The notes below the pieces were generated by a model, which ran no database searches, was not told where the DNA came from, and saw nothing but the letters and a program-made list of their open reading frames with translations. This document shows positions 16,765 to 28,964 of a stretch of 64,000 nucleotides of DNA, in pieces. The DNA is from Nissolia schottii (lineage: Eukaryota; Streptophyta; Magnoliopsida; Fabales; Fabaceae), in the NCBI GenBank assembly GCA_003254905.1, contig QANU01046907.1, forward strand, positions 1 through 64,000. Reading direction: 5' to 3'. Both the position numbers and the translations under genes were made by a program. Numbering within the stretch: the first letter of the stretch is position 1; every line of letters begins with the position of its first letter.

Positions 16765-16875
16765 CATGTGGCATATAGCCTTTTTCAGCATTGGGCATTT
16801 GCCCTTGTTCAGCATTGGGCATTGGCCCTGTTTCAGCATTGGGCATTGGCCCTTTTTCAGCATTCCAGCAGTTCA
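16765..16875. repeat. 23-bp minisatellite inside solo LTR B
   Basis: About four copies of a unit reading cagcattgggcattggccc plus a T-rich tail, with small changes such as gcatttgccc. Confidence 0.85.
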
Positions 16876-17149
16876 GCATTTCTGTACCTACTGCATGGCA
16901 TACTTGTTCCCTATGGTTCATTTCAGAATCTTTACTTATCTCCGAGTTAATTCTAGTGTCTTTAAACTAGGTGTATCATGAATGCATGAAAGGCTACAAA
17001 TATCACCGCAGATTACATGTAATATGCATGTTCAGTACATTTCCTTCACATACAGCATATACATTCATACAATTCAACTATCAATCATAGATATAGCAAT
17101 AAATACTGGACTATAAGCCTCAAGAGGAGTTCCATAAACTTTCTGGTCT

Positions 17150-17425
17150 CAATCCGCTCAGCGGAAACTGCTATCCGCTCAGCGGTTTGAGCTCTAGCGC
17201 TCAGCGATTTACACCTTTCCGCTCAGCGATAAGAGCTTTATCGCTCGGCGATAAGAGTCTTATCGCTCAACGGTATGACACGTGGCCAAAATATTTCGCC
17301 GCCTTAACTTTTTAAAATATCTTGCCGACCTTATCTCGAGTGTCAGATCGCTCAGCAATAACTGCATTTCGCTCAGCGCTTTGGTGCATTCCGCTCAGCG
17401 ACGCCAGAGTATCGCTCAGCGGTCA
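17150..17425. repeat. CGCTCAGCG array inside solo LTR B
   Basis: Roughly ten copies of tCGCTCAGCGa/g, several extended to the perfect palindrome CCGCTCAGCGG, spaced about 20-30 bases apart with related spacers such as ataagagctttat. Confidence 0.85.
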
Positions 17426-18444
17426 CTGGGCGAGAACTGAAAACCGAATGCACCATTTCTTCCATTCTTTCCTCCTTTGCTTCCATGGAACCCTGCTTGA
17501 GTTGACACATATTTCATACACAATAATCATATCTAATCCAGGCCACAGGGCCCTTCAGAATCATCTTCTTAACCTATCCAGAGTTCTAAACAATTCAAAC
17601 ATACATAATCATACATACACACATAAAGACATACACATCCTCATAATCTCTTCTCATCATCAAAGAGAGATAAGAAACTAAAGTTACCCACTTCCTAAAG
17701 AGCTTGTTGGATGATGGAAAAGATGAACTTGAGGCTTGATTGCTTGCTTGAAAGCTTCTTGGCCAAGAAAGAATAAAACCCAGGTTATGGAAGATTAGGG
17801 TTATAGAACTTGATGTTCTTGCTTCCACTTGAAGAGAAACTCCTACCCGTGATGCTAGCTTGCCTTCTTAATGAGTTCAAGAGTGATTGATGATGATGAA
17901 AAGCAAAGAATGATAGTTAAACTTTGATGGTTATGGAGCTTAAGTCTTGGAACCTTAGAAGAAGAAAATGAATAACTTTGGTGTATGTGGTATGTGTGTG
18001 TCTTCGGGCAAGGGCTGGCCGTGGGGTCTTTAAAGGCCCTTGGTCATTCCTAATTTTTTTTTTCTCCCGGTGTGTTTTCGGTCATGTTCGCTCATTAACT
18101 ATTTATGAACGGAAGTCCTAAAAATATTCCGAACATACCGTTGTGACCTATAAATTTTTCTCACTACTATTTAAATCTTAGTTGAAAGATTCTTGAATTT
18201 AATTTCATATTAATATATTTTACAGACTCCTGTGAGTCGTGATTAAATTCTAAGAATAACCTAATACCGACCCGAACGTCACCGGACGTCACGAGATCGC
18301 AGAATTATTATTTTAATTAATATTACAGGAATAAAATTAATATTTGAATTTTATTTCATTTTTATCTCACCTTTCCTTATTATTATATTTTTAATTCTTT
18401 CCTATGTAACATTTTAAATGAAGGAAAAAGTCGGGTTGTTACAT

Positions 18445-19185
18445 TAGTTGATACACTTGTCACTACTTGGGTGGTCAAGGCATGTTGTGCTAAGTGTTAC
18501 CCATGACTTATGAGAGTTAATGGTATTTTGAGAATTTTACTTTATCTTCAGAATTGGATCATGGCAATATCAAAAGGTTAATATTATTATCTCATTGCCT
18601 AGTGATGAACCTAGTTAGTCACACACTATAGAACATGTATAAGTGAAGAATGAATTAATTCTAATTAAGTCGGTTAACTAGGAATTACTTATTAGATTGG
18701 ACTTGCAATTTGATTATAGGGTTCCTAATACATTCTGAAGTCAAATTTAGGGTGGAGGTTTTTTCTAACATATGAAAAGTCCATATTTTAGAAAAGTATG
18801 TCCAGGGAATTTTGGTTTTTGTAACGTTAGGTTAATATAAAACATGCGATAAATTATCTTTTATATGTCAATTTTGCAACACACAGAATTTACATATTCA
18901 TATTCAAAATAATAATTATTTTGAAATAATTATTTTTAAATAAATTGAAATTTAATTGAAATTTATTTACTTACCTAAAAATATTTTAAAAAATGAAATT
19001 TATTTATTAGATAAATATCAACCAATTAATTTGTCAGCCCAAAAAAAATGATAACCAATTTATATTATATATAGTGAGAGAGGGCTCATAGCCGCACACA
19101 AAAAATAGAAAAACAATTTGAGCCCACAATTTTCTCTAACCAAAAGCTAGCCATATGAATTTTCATAGCAAGTATATTGCATTGT
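18445..19185. other. Right part of the old repeat hit by insertions; no gene
   Basis: It continues the sequence interrupted by the three insertions. It is AT-rich. It contains ttatatatagtgagagagg near 19065, which resembles a TATA box with a leader and would suit an LTR promoter. The family was not recognised. Confidence 0.3.
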
Positions 19186-19189
19186 ATAA

Positions 19190-19864
19190 GTAATAAAATT
19201 AGTAAAAATGGATATCGTTCTCACGAGTACTAATTAACCACTAGAATAATGCTAAATAAATAAATTGAAATGAATGTTGATTGATTTGTTAGGTAACAGC
19301 AAAGGTAAAATTAAATAGAACAAACAAGAACAAAGATTAAAAAAAGTAAAGAATATGAGTTTTAAATCAAAGAGAAAGAGATAGCTATGAAACTTGATTT
19401 TAAGCACCACAATTTCTACTAAATTAACCCTCAATTATTCAACATAACTTGATGGCTAGGAATCCTCTATTAATCAAAGGCTTTTCTCAAGGTCACAATG
19501 ATCATTTTCTCTCCAACTATTCACCTAATCTCTTAGTGAGGATTAGTCTATTCAAAGCTTGATTGCTTTGTGAGTTCCTAAGTGTAACTACACAAACCGC
19601 ATTTACTCTTCTCAAACTTTCACTCAATTTGTGATGCTTCAACCTTATGTACCCTTATTTTTTTGTCTCGAGTTCCAAAAAAATTAGAAATCATTCGATA
19701 AATGGCCAATAAACCGAAAGTAATGGGGATAGATAGAAGCATTCAACACAATTTATAAATTGAATAACCTCAAATTTACTTTAATATAATCATAAAGTTT
19801 ACATCAAGCCCTAGATAAAAGAGAGTTAGTTCATGCTAATTGGGTACATAAACATAACAAAAGT
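19190..19864 (-). repeat. Probable LTR-type repeat fragment, reverse-oriented
   Basis: No coding content. The layout resembles insertion A: a short tract atcgttctcacgagtac where A has ggttgtctctcaaggaag, followed by blocks of simple text-like AT-rich sequence. Boundaries and target duplication are unclear. Confidence 0.3.
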
Positions 19865-19866
19865 GT

Positions 19867-20560
19867 AATGACCCCAGAAATCGTCACCAGCATGCAAGTG
19901 ACTAGTTCTCTTACACAGCCTCCTAACATGTTAATCATGAAAATGTGCAACTTTTATAAATAAATAAATAAAGAGAAAACCTTTTTAAATAAAACTAAAG
20001 ATCATAAATAAAATAAAGGCATTTACATAAAATACGACATTAAATATCTAAAATATGGGACATTGATTGATATAAAGATAAACTATCCTAACAACTGAAA
20101 TAAACTAAAGAAGATACTCCACAGCAACGTGAAGTTCACCTAGAATCCAAATGTTGAGATATACTGAACAAGCATTGTATCCTCGTCAACATTATCTAAA
20201 AAATGTTAATAAGGGGTAAGTCATCGCTCAGTGAAGGACAAAACCCCACGACAACATGAGCAATTCGTAATCATGACATGCAGATGCAATACATATCATA
20301 TAGTAAGCATAAAAGCATTTATAATAGTAATGATTTATAATAAAACATAATCTTATTCTAAGCATAATCATTAAATAAGGAAGATACCTAGACAGACGGT
20401 TCTCGAACATTGCGGTCTAGCTTATGACACAATACCCAAGTATATATCTAGGTCACGATAGTTGGGATACATTATCCGAGTCCATAGATTCCTGACAGTT
20501 AGTCTTAAAATATTACCCAAACTTTAGGTGGTGATTATGGCACTACTCTGTTCCAATTTT
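19867..20560. repeat. Probable gypsy-type LTR fragment
   Basis: It starts TGTAATGACCCCAG, a typical gypsy LTR terminus. It continues with the ggggtaagtcatcgctcagtg layout often seen in such LTRs. No matching right end was found. Confidence 0.3.
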
Positions 20561-20979
20561 TGAGGCTGGGAACCTTCTAGTATAGTGAGGTTAAGGGTTG
20601 TTGTTTTGTGTGTGTGGATGCATTTTTTTTCTCCATTTTGTTGGGATTTGGGTTTATTTTTCACTAGTTTTATGTGTGAGACATTTGAATTCTAAGACAT
20701 GTGGGAGGCATCTCAAAGTACTGGTTGAAATCACTGAGTACTGAATATTAGTGTAAGTAAGAGAAACAAGGAAGAGGCAGGGGTGGGGATATGTGAACGT
20801 TGCTGGTTGAAGGAGTGTGTGTGTGTGTTTTTTTCTTCCCGATGGCCGAGTGGTGGCCAGAAGAGGTGGGCAAGATGCATGTGAGGTTTCATGGGTGCGG
20901 ATAAAATTAGAAATGATTTTAACCACACTTTTAAAATAAATTTAACCTTATTTTAAAAATGAGACGGTGTCTAAATTAC
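20561..20979. other. Intergenic, nothing recognised
   Basis: Includes a short (GT)n run near 20815. The short reverse-strand frames here show no domain. Confidence 0.3.
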
Positions 20980-21384
20980 CTTAATCCATTGGAGATGTTC
21001 TTAGGGAGCATTTGTTACATTGCCTCCAAGATTACGGATTAACTTCAAGAAAGATTATGTTTAATTATTGGTAATGTTACATTGTTGTGTTTGATATGTA
21101 CGTGTCATGTAAATGAGAATTTATATTATCTTGTTTTGTATATAAAAAAAGATTACAAAATAATATACATTATTATTATTATTATTAGTATTATTATTTT
21201 TATTTCCATTATTATTTTTATAATAATAATTATTATTATTATTATTTAAAGTTACTTAAAAATGATAATTCAAATATACATCTTGCATAGAAATAATCAC
21301 ATTATTACTAATATAAATTATTTGAATAGTCTAAATTACTAATAATTATATCATACCAAACATGTTAATATAAATTATTAGATA
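20980..21384. repeat. AT-rich MITE-like stretch with (ATT)n
   Basis: Contains an (ATT/TTA)n microsatellite at about 21168-21245. The ends, gggagcatttgttacattg near 21003 and accaaacatgttaatataa near 21355, are weakly complementary, as in fold-back elements. Confidence 0.3.
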
Positions 21385-22930
21385 TGATGATTTTATGTGG
21401 CTTAGAGAAGGGGGTTGAATCTAAGCATAAACGAAAATAGAATTTCTTTTAAAGGATATAAAATATAAATGGTAGAAGGAAGAGAACAACACACAAAATT
21501 TATACTGGTTCGGTTCCTAGTTAGGAATCTATGTCCAGTTCTTCACACGCCAAAATCACTTTTCTTTTACAAAGCTTTCAAATACAAATACCAATGGTTC
21601 CTTTCAAAACTCACAAACAAAACTTCCAAACACAGAGACTTGAAATAAATTCTTTCTCTCAAGCTCTCTGTTGCTCGCCAAAAACAAACTCTCAAATAAC
21701 CAATTTATAGGTGGAGCTCTTGAGGATGTATTTCAACGGTGGTCTTTGTCTCTCATCTTTCTTTACATTGATGAATGATGGAGGACATTCCATTTATACT
21801 TGACTCTTAGCAGATTCTTGAATCTTGATATTTAATGTCATCTCCTTCATTTTTGTCATCCTTCCTTTTTTCTTTTTATTTGATTTCCATCAACTCAACT
21901 CTTTCTATTTTCTGTTAATACTCTTTTAAGGAGGCTTTTCACATGTGCTCCACATTTGTATTTGATTGGTTGCAGAGGAAATGTGTTGTTCTCTTCCTTC
22001 CTATTCCATGAGATTTGCTTTCCCATTTTTTTCATTCCATAAGCATTTCTAGCATCACGTGAAATGAATTTGCTTGATTTTAGCTTGCCAAAATATTTAT
22101 TACCCATTTGTCTTATTTCCTTTTCTATTTCATTTCTTCTATATCCAACAACATAGCCTTCAGTTAAGGGAAACTTTATTTCCTGAAGTGCTGTCCTTGA
22201 TAGGATTAATTTTCTCTCCTTTCCTTTCTTGTTGGCTGTGGCACAAGCTTCCCAATGTTAATTTCTATTGATGTGTCAATGTCAATATGTAATTGATTTC
22301 ACTTGCTTTCTTACTCCTTCTGTGCCATAGCGTCACTTTCACTATTTATTGTTTCTTTTTTTAATTTTCCTTAACCTTTGTTCTTTCTTTGCCGCGTCAA
22401 TCTTCTTTCCTTTTTGGGTGTGTGTGTACCTTTTAATTTCTTTATTTTCAAGTTGTTTCCGAAATTTCCTTTTCTTGATAGCTCTTGTGTAATTTCCATA
22501 TATGCAGGATCATTGCTTCCATGTCTTCTTCCTCTTTCTTTCCAATTCCAAAAAATTCTGACTGTTTACAACATGAAATCAATACTTTCTCTTTTCTTTT
22601 CTTCTTTCCTTTCTCAAATATTGCTCACGTTTTCTTTTCTTGTTTTCTCCCATAACTGTAGCGTGAAATAAGCCTTAATCTGGCCTCATTCTGACGAAAA
22701 AATTGGTTTTATTTTTATCTCATTCTCTTTTCTTTCTTTCCTTATTATAGTAGCATAACTCTTGGACTATGGGGAATTTATTCCCTAAAATGCTGTCTCT
22801 AATGACATAGTTTCCTTCTTTTCTTTCTTTGTTGATCATCGGAAGATTTGTTTCCCAGTGAAAATTTCATTGACTTGTCAATTGTCAGGTTAACGTTGTT
22901 TTATAGGTACGTAAAAGTTAATGTCTAAAT
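21385..22930 (-). mobile_element. Reverse-oriented copia LTR fragment, related to the 5046 element
   Basis: It begins TGATGATTTTATGTGGC, the reverse complement of the LTR 3' end, and follows that LTR's 3' part through the conserved tracts actggttcggttcctag and ctctgttgctcgccaaaa. The LTR 5' terminus (reverse of TGTTGATTC) is not found, so the right border near 22.9 kb is uncertain. Two related blocks of about 130 bases (around 22160-22275 and 22750-22890) suggest an internal duplication. Confidence 0.65.
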
Positions 22931-24053
22931 AATTAAATTGAAATCCCAATTCCTAAGTCCAAGTCATCTTCAGAAAGGTTGGAATCTACTGTTAAAGATT
23001 CCAATGACAGGTATCCGAACCTTAATCCGTTGACCATGTTTTCTCTAATGAAAGCCACTATGGTTCTTTTTGTCCTTCCTACCTCTTGCTTCTTCTTCCC
23101 CACCCCACTTCCATTAAGAGTGTTGTTTTCATTGCAGATCTTCCATCCAGTTCCGCAAACTTGCAGTGACTGAACCGAACCATCAATCAACCCATCAACA
23201 CTGTTGTGAGATTCTGANAGAGAGCCTTAATATTAAATTTTGAGTGTGTGGTTGTGATGTTGCCCTTCGGGTACCGTCTTACGTTGTATTAGTTTGTTTG
23301 TTTGTCCTTTGGCCCGCTATTTTGTGGACTTAGGTAGACTTAACTTGCAACCTCTTTTTATTTATATATACTGTTTGTTTGAGCCTTTGATTTGTTGCTA
23401 TAAAGAGTTTTTCTTCTTTATTTCATTGCCTGTCTATTGCTTCTGATCTTATGTATTTAAAGGTAGTTGAAGGATTCTTTTTTCAGTTCTATATCCGTGA
23501 ATTTCTTATGTACTTGCTTTGCCCATGTCAAATTATCAGTGGAGACGGCTTATCTTTGTTTATTTGTTTGATAATCCCATTGAAAAAAATGAAATCAACT
23601 CCAATTTCAGCTTTTTCAATCTGAGTTTTTGTGTGTACACGTGCAGTTGTGCAGATTTGTCTGGGTGGATGGAGGAAAATGGAGATAATGCTTCTCCTTT
23701 TTGTCCCTATTCAATTTGAGTTTTTCATTAGAGAAATGATATAACCTCCCACTAATTTCTCCTGAACTTTTTTGAAATACTAAATGAAGTGAGAATTAAA
23801 TACCTTTTAAGATTTTAAGAGAATGATTACATTTACATTTTATTTCATTTAGTATATGGAAGGATGTATCACTACCATTTCGTTATCGTTACTAAAAGCA
23901 ACTTTTACTCTCTACATGAATTGCAACTGTTTCACGAGATTGATTTTTTATAGAGAAAAGAATAACAAACGATATTAATTAGGATTAGCAAATATTGTTA
24001 TTCTTTTCTCTATCAATTTTAATTCCATTAAGTTTGTTAATTTTGCTGCTTTC
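22931..24053 (+). other. Upstream region of the ureide permease, possibly holding its 5' UTR exon
   Basis: A strong 3' splice site (tttgctgctttcag) ends at about 24053, 68 bases before the ATG and in an open frame without an earlier start. This suggests a 5' UTR exon and an intron in this region. No exact UTR exon can be placed. The base near 23218 is N. Confidence 0.35.
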
Positions 24054-24121
24054 AGGATTTGTGGGGTATATCCTCCCCGGTTACTTCACCTTCTGAGAGC
24101 ATTTTGTGTACTGGATTGAAA

Positions 24122-27100
24122 ATGTATTTGTTGGAGAGCAAGGGAGGTGCCATAGTGTGCATGCTCTTGGCTCTTTTGTTCTTGGGGACATGGCCTGCTC
24201 TTTTGACTCTCTTAGAAAGGCGAGGGCGCCTTCCTCAGCATACCTACCTTGATTACTCCATCACCAATTTCTTGGCCGCTGTAATCATTGCATTTACATT
24301 TGGTGAGATCGGCAAGAGCACGCCCGATGAGCCGAATTTCTTAGCTCAACTTGCTCAGGTGGGTATTAGTAGTATTTTGTACATGTTAATGTGTTATCAT
24401 CACATGAAAAAAAAAAAATTAAAGATACACCTTATAAAGGCATGTGAGAGTCATCTTAATCCTAAATAGAGGCCTTATTGTGCATGAAATTTCAGCAAGT
24501 ATGATTTTAGGAACAAAAATTGTCTCTACCAAAAATGCTTAAGCTGTGTTGAGTAGAGACAATTGAATGGTTTTTATATATGACACACCCCATCACGCAT
24601 GGAGCCCACTAGCCTTGAAGCATGGACAACTGACAAGCCAACCTTATACTTTGTGCTGAAATTTTACATAGAAGAAGAGGGCAACAAGAATCGAATTCTG
24701 AAACCACTTGTGCTTAACTACTTGTACATTCTAATGGTTTATCAAAATGGCCCTGAATCTACTAATAAATGAGCTTTATAAAAAATCTACAAATAGAGGA
24801 CATAACAGATTCCCATCTTCCTTTATTTTTCCTGATTTTCCTCAAGCCTTCCTTATATTTTGGATACTTACACAGTCCTCCCTTGTAAAAAGTCAAGAGG
24901 GCAGGTAAGCATAAGTTCAAAAATAGAGGGACTATGTTTAATATAATAATTATTCAAAATTTAGTACTAAGTACTGAGTCGTTAACTGTACGCTTAGCTT
25001 CAGATGCATATTGTATTGCTTACAATTGGTTTAAGAACATGATTTGGCTTTTATGCGCAGGATAATTGGCCCTCTATTCTGTTTGCAACGGCTGGTGGTG
25101 TGGTCCTTAGCCTTGGGAACCTGTCCACACAATACGCTTGGGCTTTCGTTGGGTTGTCGGTTACTGAAGTGATCACATCAAGCATAACTGTGGTTATAGG
25201 TATGCCACTATGCACACAGAACATTATAAAATTACTAAGCAAGAAAAAAAATTGTAACACATTCAAAATGGAAGACAAAAGAAAAGAAACACTTAAATGA
25301 CATGGTTGAACATGCCATGCGATGCCAGGATATGAGTGTGCATAGGCTATGCACTTACATGAACTTTGAGATTTGTAACAGCTTTTAGCTTGCTCCAGGA
25401 CTGAATTCTGCTGCACTATCTTGGCTCCAATTGTAACAGGCACAACCTTGAATTACTTTTTGGATGACAAAATCAACAAGGCTGAGATTCTTTTCCCTGG
25501 AGTTGGTTGCTTTTTGATTGCAGTTTGCCTGGGCTCTGCTGTTCATTCGTCTAACACTGCTGATAATAACGCGAAGCTCAATAATTTGTAAGCGAGCATA
25601 AAGCCGGATCATTTTATGTTACTAACAATCTGTCAATTTGTCAAACTTGCAATTATTTGCAGATGTGACTATTGGTTAAAGGATACATTTTTAACTTGTC
25701 GTAGTGGACTGAGGAACAAGTATTCAATCAGATTAATTAATGTTATACAAGCAGCAACTTAATAAAACAATGGAATCCTTTTTCCTATTCATTTTTCAAT
25801 TATTTCTTAAAGACCAATTCAACTGTTAACCAGGTGGTGATAGCAGTATATTGCTGTGCAATACTTTCTGCACCATTCTTATGGACCATTTCTTTCTTTC
25901 TTTCTTTCTTTCTTTCATGTGAACATTATTATTTTGGAAGCAGAAGCAATCAGCTGGTTATGAATTTTGGTTTCCAAAGAACTTGAATTTGATAAGTGCT
26001 GATATGCTTGTTTATAGTTCTTCCATCTTTCTTCTTCAGCTCACTGGAGAATTAGCATTCATCTGCTCAATTTCTACTATTTGAGTTTAGTGCTGTCTTC
26101 TTTTGCTATGTAAATTTGGTAGCATATTGCTAATTTTATCAGCAATTTTTCTTCTTTTGGCAGGGACTCTCTGAAAGAAAGTAATGGTGGTAAGAAGCTC
26201 AGATGAGGAGCAATTTACTATCTTGTAGGATCTTTTTGGTTTGATAAGGTGCTAAACTTTTTCTACCTTTTCAACTATATTATTATAGTTAAATCAACAG
26301 ATCTTGAGAGCGGCGGAAGTAGCTCTGCTAAAGCCGGAAGTGCAGTCTTTCTTATAGAGCTTGAGAATAGAAGAGCTATTAAGGCAGGTGATTATAATGC
26401 CATTGATATTTTTGTTTATTTTTTGTTTTGTTATGGGATGATGATTTTATAGAAACACTCTATTAATCTACCCTGTTTGGCACATACACTAGTTAGAAAC
26501 CAAATCCTTGGCTTTAGTTGTATATCTTACTCTTTAAGTTCTGTTGCAGGTTTTTGGGAAGAGCACTTTCATTGGATTGGCCATAACTTTCTTTGCTGGA
26601 ATTTGCTTCTCTTTGTTCTCACCGGCATTCAACTTGGCGACAAATGACCAATGGAATACATTGAAGGAAGGGGTTCCCCATTTGACTGTTTATACTGCCT
26701 TCTTCTACTTTTCAGTCTCTTGTTTTGCTATTGCCATAATTCTAAACATAGCCTTCCTTTACCACCCTGTCTTGAACTTGCCCAAGTCATCACTGAAGGC
26801 TTATTTGAGAGACTGGGATGGCAGAGGTTGGGCCTTCCTGGCTGGTCTCCTTTGTGGCTTTGGTAATGGTCTCCAATTCATGGGAGGTCAAGCTGCGGGA
26901 TATGCAGCGGCAGATGCCGTCCAGGTGAGTTTTATTAGGCATGTTCTCATTTTGATAACATAAAATCATATTAAATCAACAAACAATTGGCATAATGTGA
27001 TCATAGCAATGTAAAACATGCTTATCGTAAATGTTGTGAAGGCCTTAGACACTGGGGTTTGTTTGGTTTCTGTTTCCGTTTCCTATTTTCATTTTCTGTT

Positions 27101-27480
27101 TTCAGTTTGTTTTTTGTTTTTTTCAGGATTTTGAGAAGGATACAGTGAAAACAAGTTCACTGCTTCCTTCACAAAATTCTTAAAAACATGAAACAAACTA
27201 AAACCAAAAAAAATGAAAACTAAAATCAAACACACACTTGAGTTTTCTCAATATGTGACTTTTATGTGTGTTCAATGAACGAATGAATGAATCTATTCAT
27301 CATTTGGATCTGTTGTTCAAACAGGCACTTCCACTTGTGAGCACCTTCTGGGGCATCTTTCTATTTGGGGAGTATCGGAAATCGTCGCGAAGAACATACG
27401 AACTGCTGGGGAGTATGTTGCTTATGTTCATTGTGGCTGTTGGTGTCCTAATGGCATCATCAGGGCATAGGAAACAATGA
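24122..27480 (+). CDS. Ureide permease (UPS family), 7 coding exons
   Basis: Plasma-membrane secondary transporter of the plant UPS family, known to move allantoin, uracil and related oxo-heterocycles; in some legumes UPS1 proteins carry ureides out of nodules. Exons: 24122-24358, 25061-25199, 25440-25587, 26164-26189, 26289-26383, 26550-26924, 27325-27480. The joined protein has 391 residues, close to the usual about 400. Recognisable blocks are the start MYLLESKGGAIVCMLLALLF, TYLDYSITNFLAAV, LSTQYAWAFVGLSVTEV, the central hydrophilic loop (about 166-215), GGQAAGYAAADAVQ, and the end VGVLMASSGHRKQ. About ten membrane helices are expected, split by that loop. Exon 4 is only 26 nt. Intron 5 starts with GC (AAG|gcaggt), because no GT choice keeps the frame. 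The gene appears intact. The symbol is left blank because the paralogue cannot be told. Confidence 0.93.
25888..25917 (+). repeat. (TTCT)n microsatellite in ureide permease intron 3
   Basis: About seven tandem TTTC units. Confidence 0.9.
27045..27245. mobile_element. Fold-back MITE-like element in ureide permease intron 6
   Basis: The left arm (gggtttgtttggtttctg followed by tttccgtttcc) is complementary to the right arm (gaaaactaaaatcaaacaca). A central tract, ttcagg...cactgcttcc, is also partly palindromic. This is typical of a short non-autonomous DNA transposon. The target duplication is not clear. Confidence 0.45.
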
Positions 27481-28140
27481 TCATGCAGATGAAGATACAC
27501 TGCTCATGAACACAAGTCATTGAAGTGACTGATTAAGCTATCACAGAACAAATTAAGCACTAATTGAATAAGAGATTGCCCAGTTCGAAGGGAGAAGTAT
27601 TCTCAAGACAAATGTGGCTTATTTTGTACAAAGTATTATTAATGGTGTCAAATGATAGTTCATTCATAGAATACTTTGTTTTGTTTTGTTTTTGTTTTTT
27701 ATTTGTTATTCTTTCTTTCTTTGTTGGAAGAAGTGAGATTCATTAATAAAAGGCTCCAAGAGGCCAAACAAGGCATGAGGAACTAAGAATTACTAGAACG
27801 CACAGCCCAATGAACATACAGGATAGAAAAAATCGGAAGAGGCTCTAGGATCAAGACCACACCTATTAAAACCGTCTTAATAAAAAACGTGGAGAAAAAC
27901 TCAAGGAACGAAAAAGAATGCTCAGTTACACTCAAACTACATGCAAAGAGAAAAGCAGCTCACAAACAAGCATAATTGATACAACACTGTTATTGGGATA
28001 TTAAAGGTGGCAAAACACCCTATTCATACCATACATTGGGAAGGCAAAAGAGATAAAATTATTGTATTTAGTACAATTGAGTAACACCTTTAAAGTAGAC
28101 AGTACCAACACTTGTTAAAAAAGATATCAATGCTATTATG
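27481..28140. other. 3' flank of the ureide permease; no other gene
   Basis: Holds the 3' UTR. A T-rich tract and aataaaagg lie near 27743. Nothing else was recognised. Confidence 0.35.
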
Positions 28141-28144
28141 TTCC

Positions 28145-28900
28145 CATTGCTAATAGAGGTACACGGCATTTACATCCATCGTACAGTCACCAACATAAAT
28201 TATATAGAATGGGTCACACTATATTTTGTAACTGTCATGTTCTTTCATACATCTCTTGATCTCCATTCTCATCTCAAGCATGCACACACACTACACGACC
28301 AAAGCAATTTGTACTTCTCTTTCTCGTTCTCAATCTTTTGGAAAATCAAACAGTTCTCATTTTTCAAACTCTTGTTCTTAGCAAGTCAATACAAAACTTT
28401 TACGAAGTACTATACAAACTTTTGAATAACGATACACAAACTTTTATATGCGTATAAATAATATGTACGACAGATTTATGCAAACTTTTTTAACAGATTT
28501 ATGCAAACGTTTACAAACTCATATGCAAATGTTTACAAACCCATATACAAACTTTTACACAAGAATGCACAAACTTCTGCAAAAAACAAAAAAAAAAATA
28601 CACAAACTTTAACTCTTATATACACAAACTTCTGCATAACATACAAAAAAGCTTTGATTTTTCATAGAAAAAAGGTTGTTGAACCCCAACTCAAGAAGAA
28701 GAACAAAAAAAAAGTGTGATATATTAGGAGGAGAAGGAGGACGAGGAAAAGGGGGGGAAAAAAAAAGAAGAAGAAACGCAAAAGAAGTGGTGCACACGAG
28801 GGAGATAGGAAACATAAGAGAGAGAAATACGAGAGTTTGTATAAAATACGTTTGTGGATATACGATGGATGCAAATTGAGTGTACACACAACATTTTTGT
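28145..28900. mobile_element. MITE copy 2 of the cacaaac-repeat family
   Basis: Inverted ends: gtacacggcatttacatccatcgta on the left (about 28160) and the complement of gtacactcaatttgcatccatcgta on the right (about 28856-28882), differing at a few positions. The interior has many acacaaactttt/tgcaaac repeats (28380-28630), then a purine-rich block (28690-28820), the same order as in the 34907 element. The exact outer ends and target duplication could not be fixed. Confidence 0.5.
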
Positions 28901-28964
28901 TATTTTCTAGTTTTCTCAACACTTTCTCTCTCATCAAATCCCACTCTCTCATCATCACGTCATA

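Larger units (their letters stand above)
15511..18444 (-). mobile_element. Solo LTR B, probably Ty3/gypsy type
   Basis: 2934 bp. The plus strand begins TGAAACACCC and ends GGGTTGTTACA; on the minus strand it runs TGTAACAACCC to GGGTGTTTCA, a common gypsy LTR pattern. The flanks are TTAAT (15506-15510) and TTAGT (18445-18449), a target duplication with one change. It contains a 23-bp minisatellite and a CGCTCAGCG array (separate entries). No coding region was found. Confidence 0.7.

Noticed and set aside
17322..17681. 119-residue plus-strand frame
   Set aside because: Overlaps the CGCTCAGCG array in an LTR; composition is that of the repeat.
22933..23190. 85-residue reverse frame upstream of the ureide permease
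   Set aside because: No recognised domain; it may be antisense to a 5' UTR region or LTR flank.
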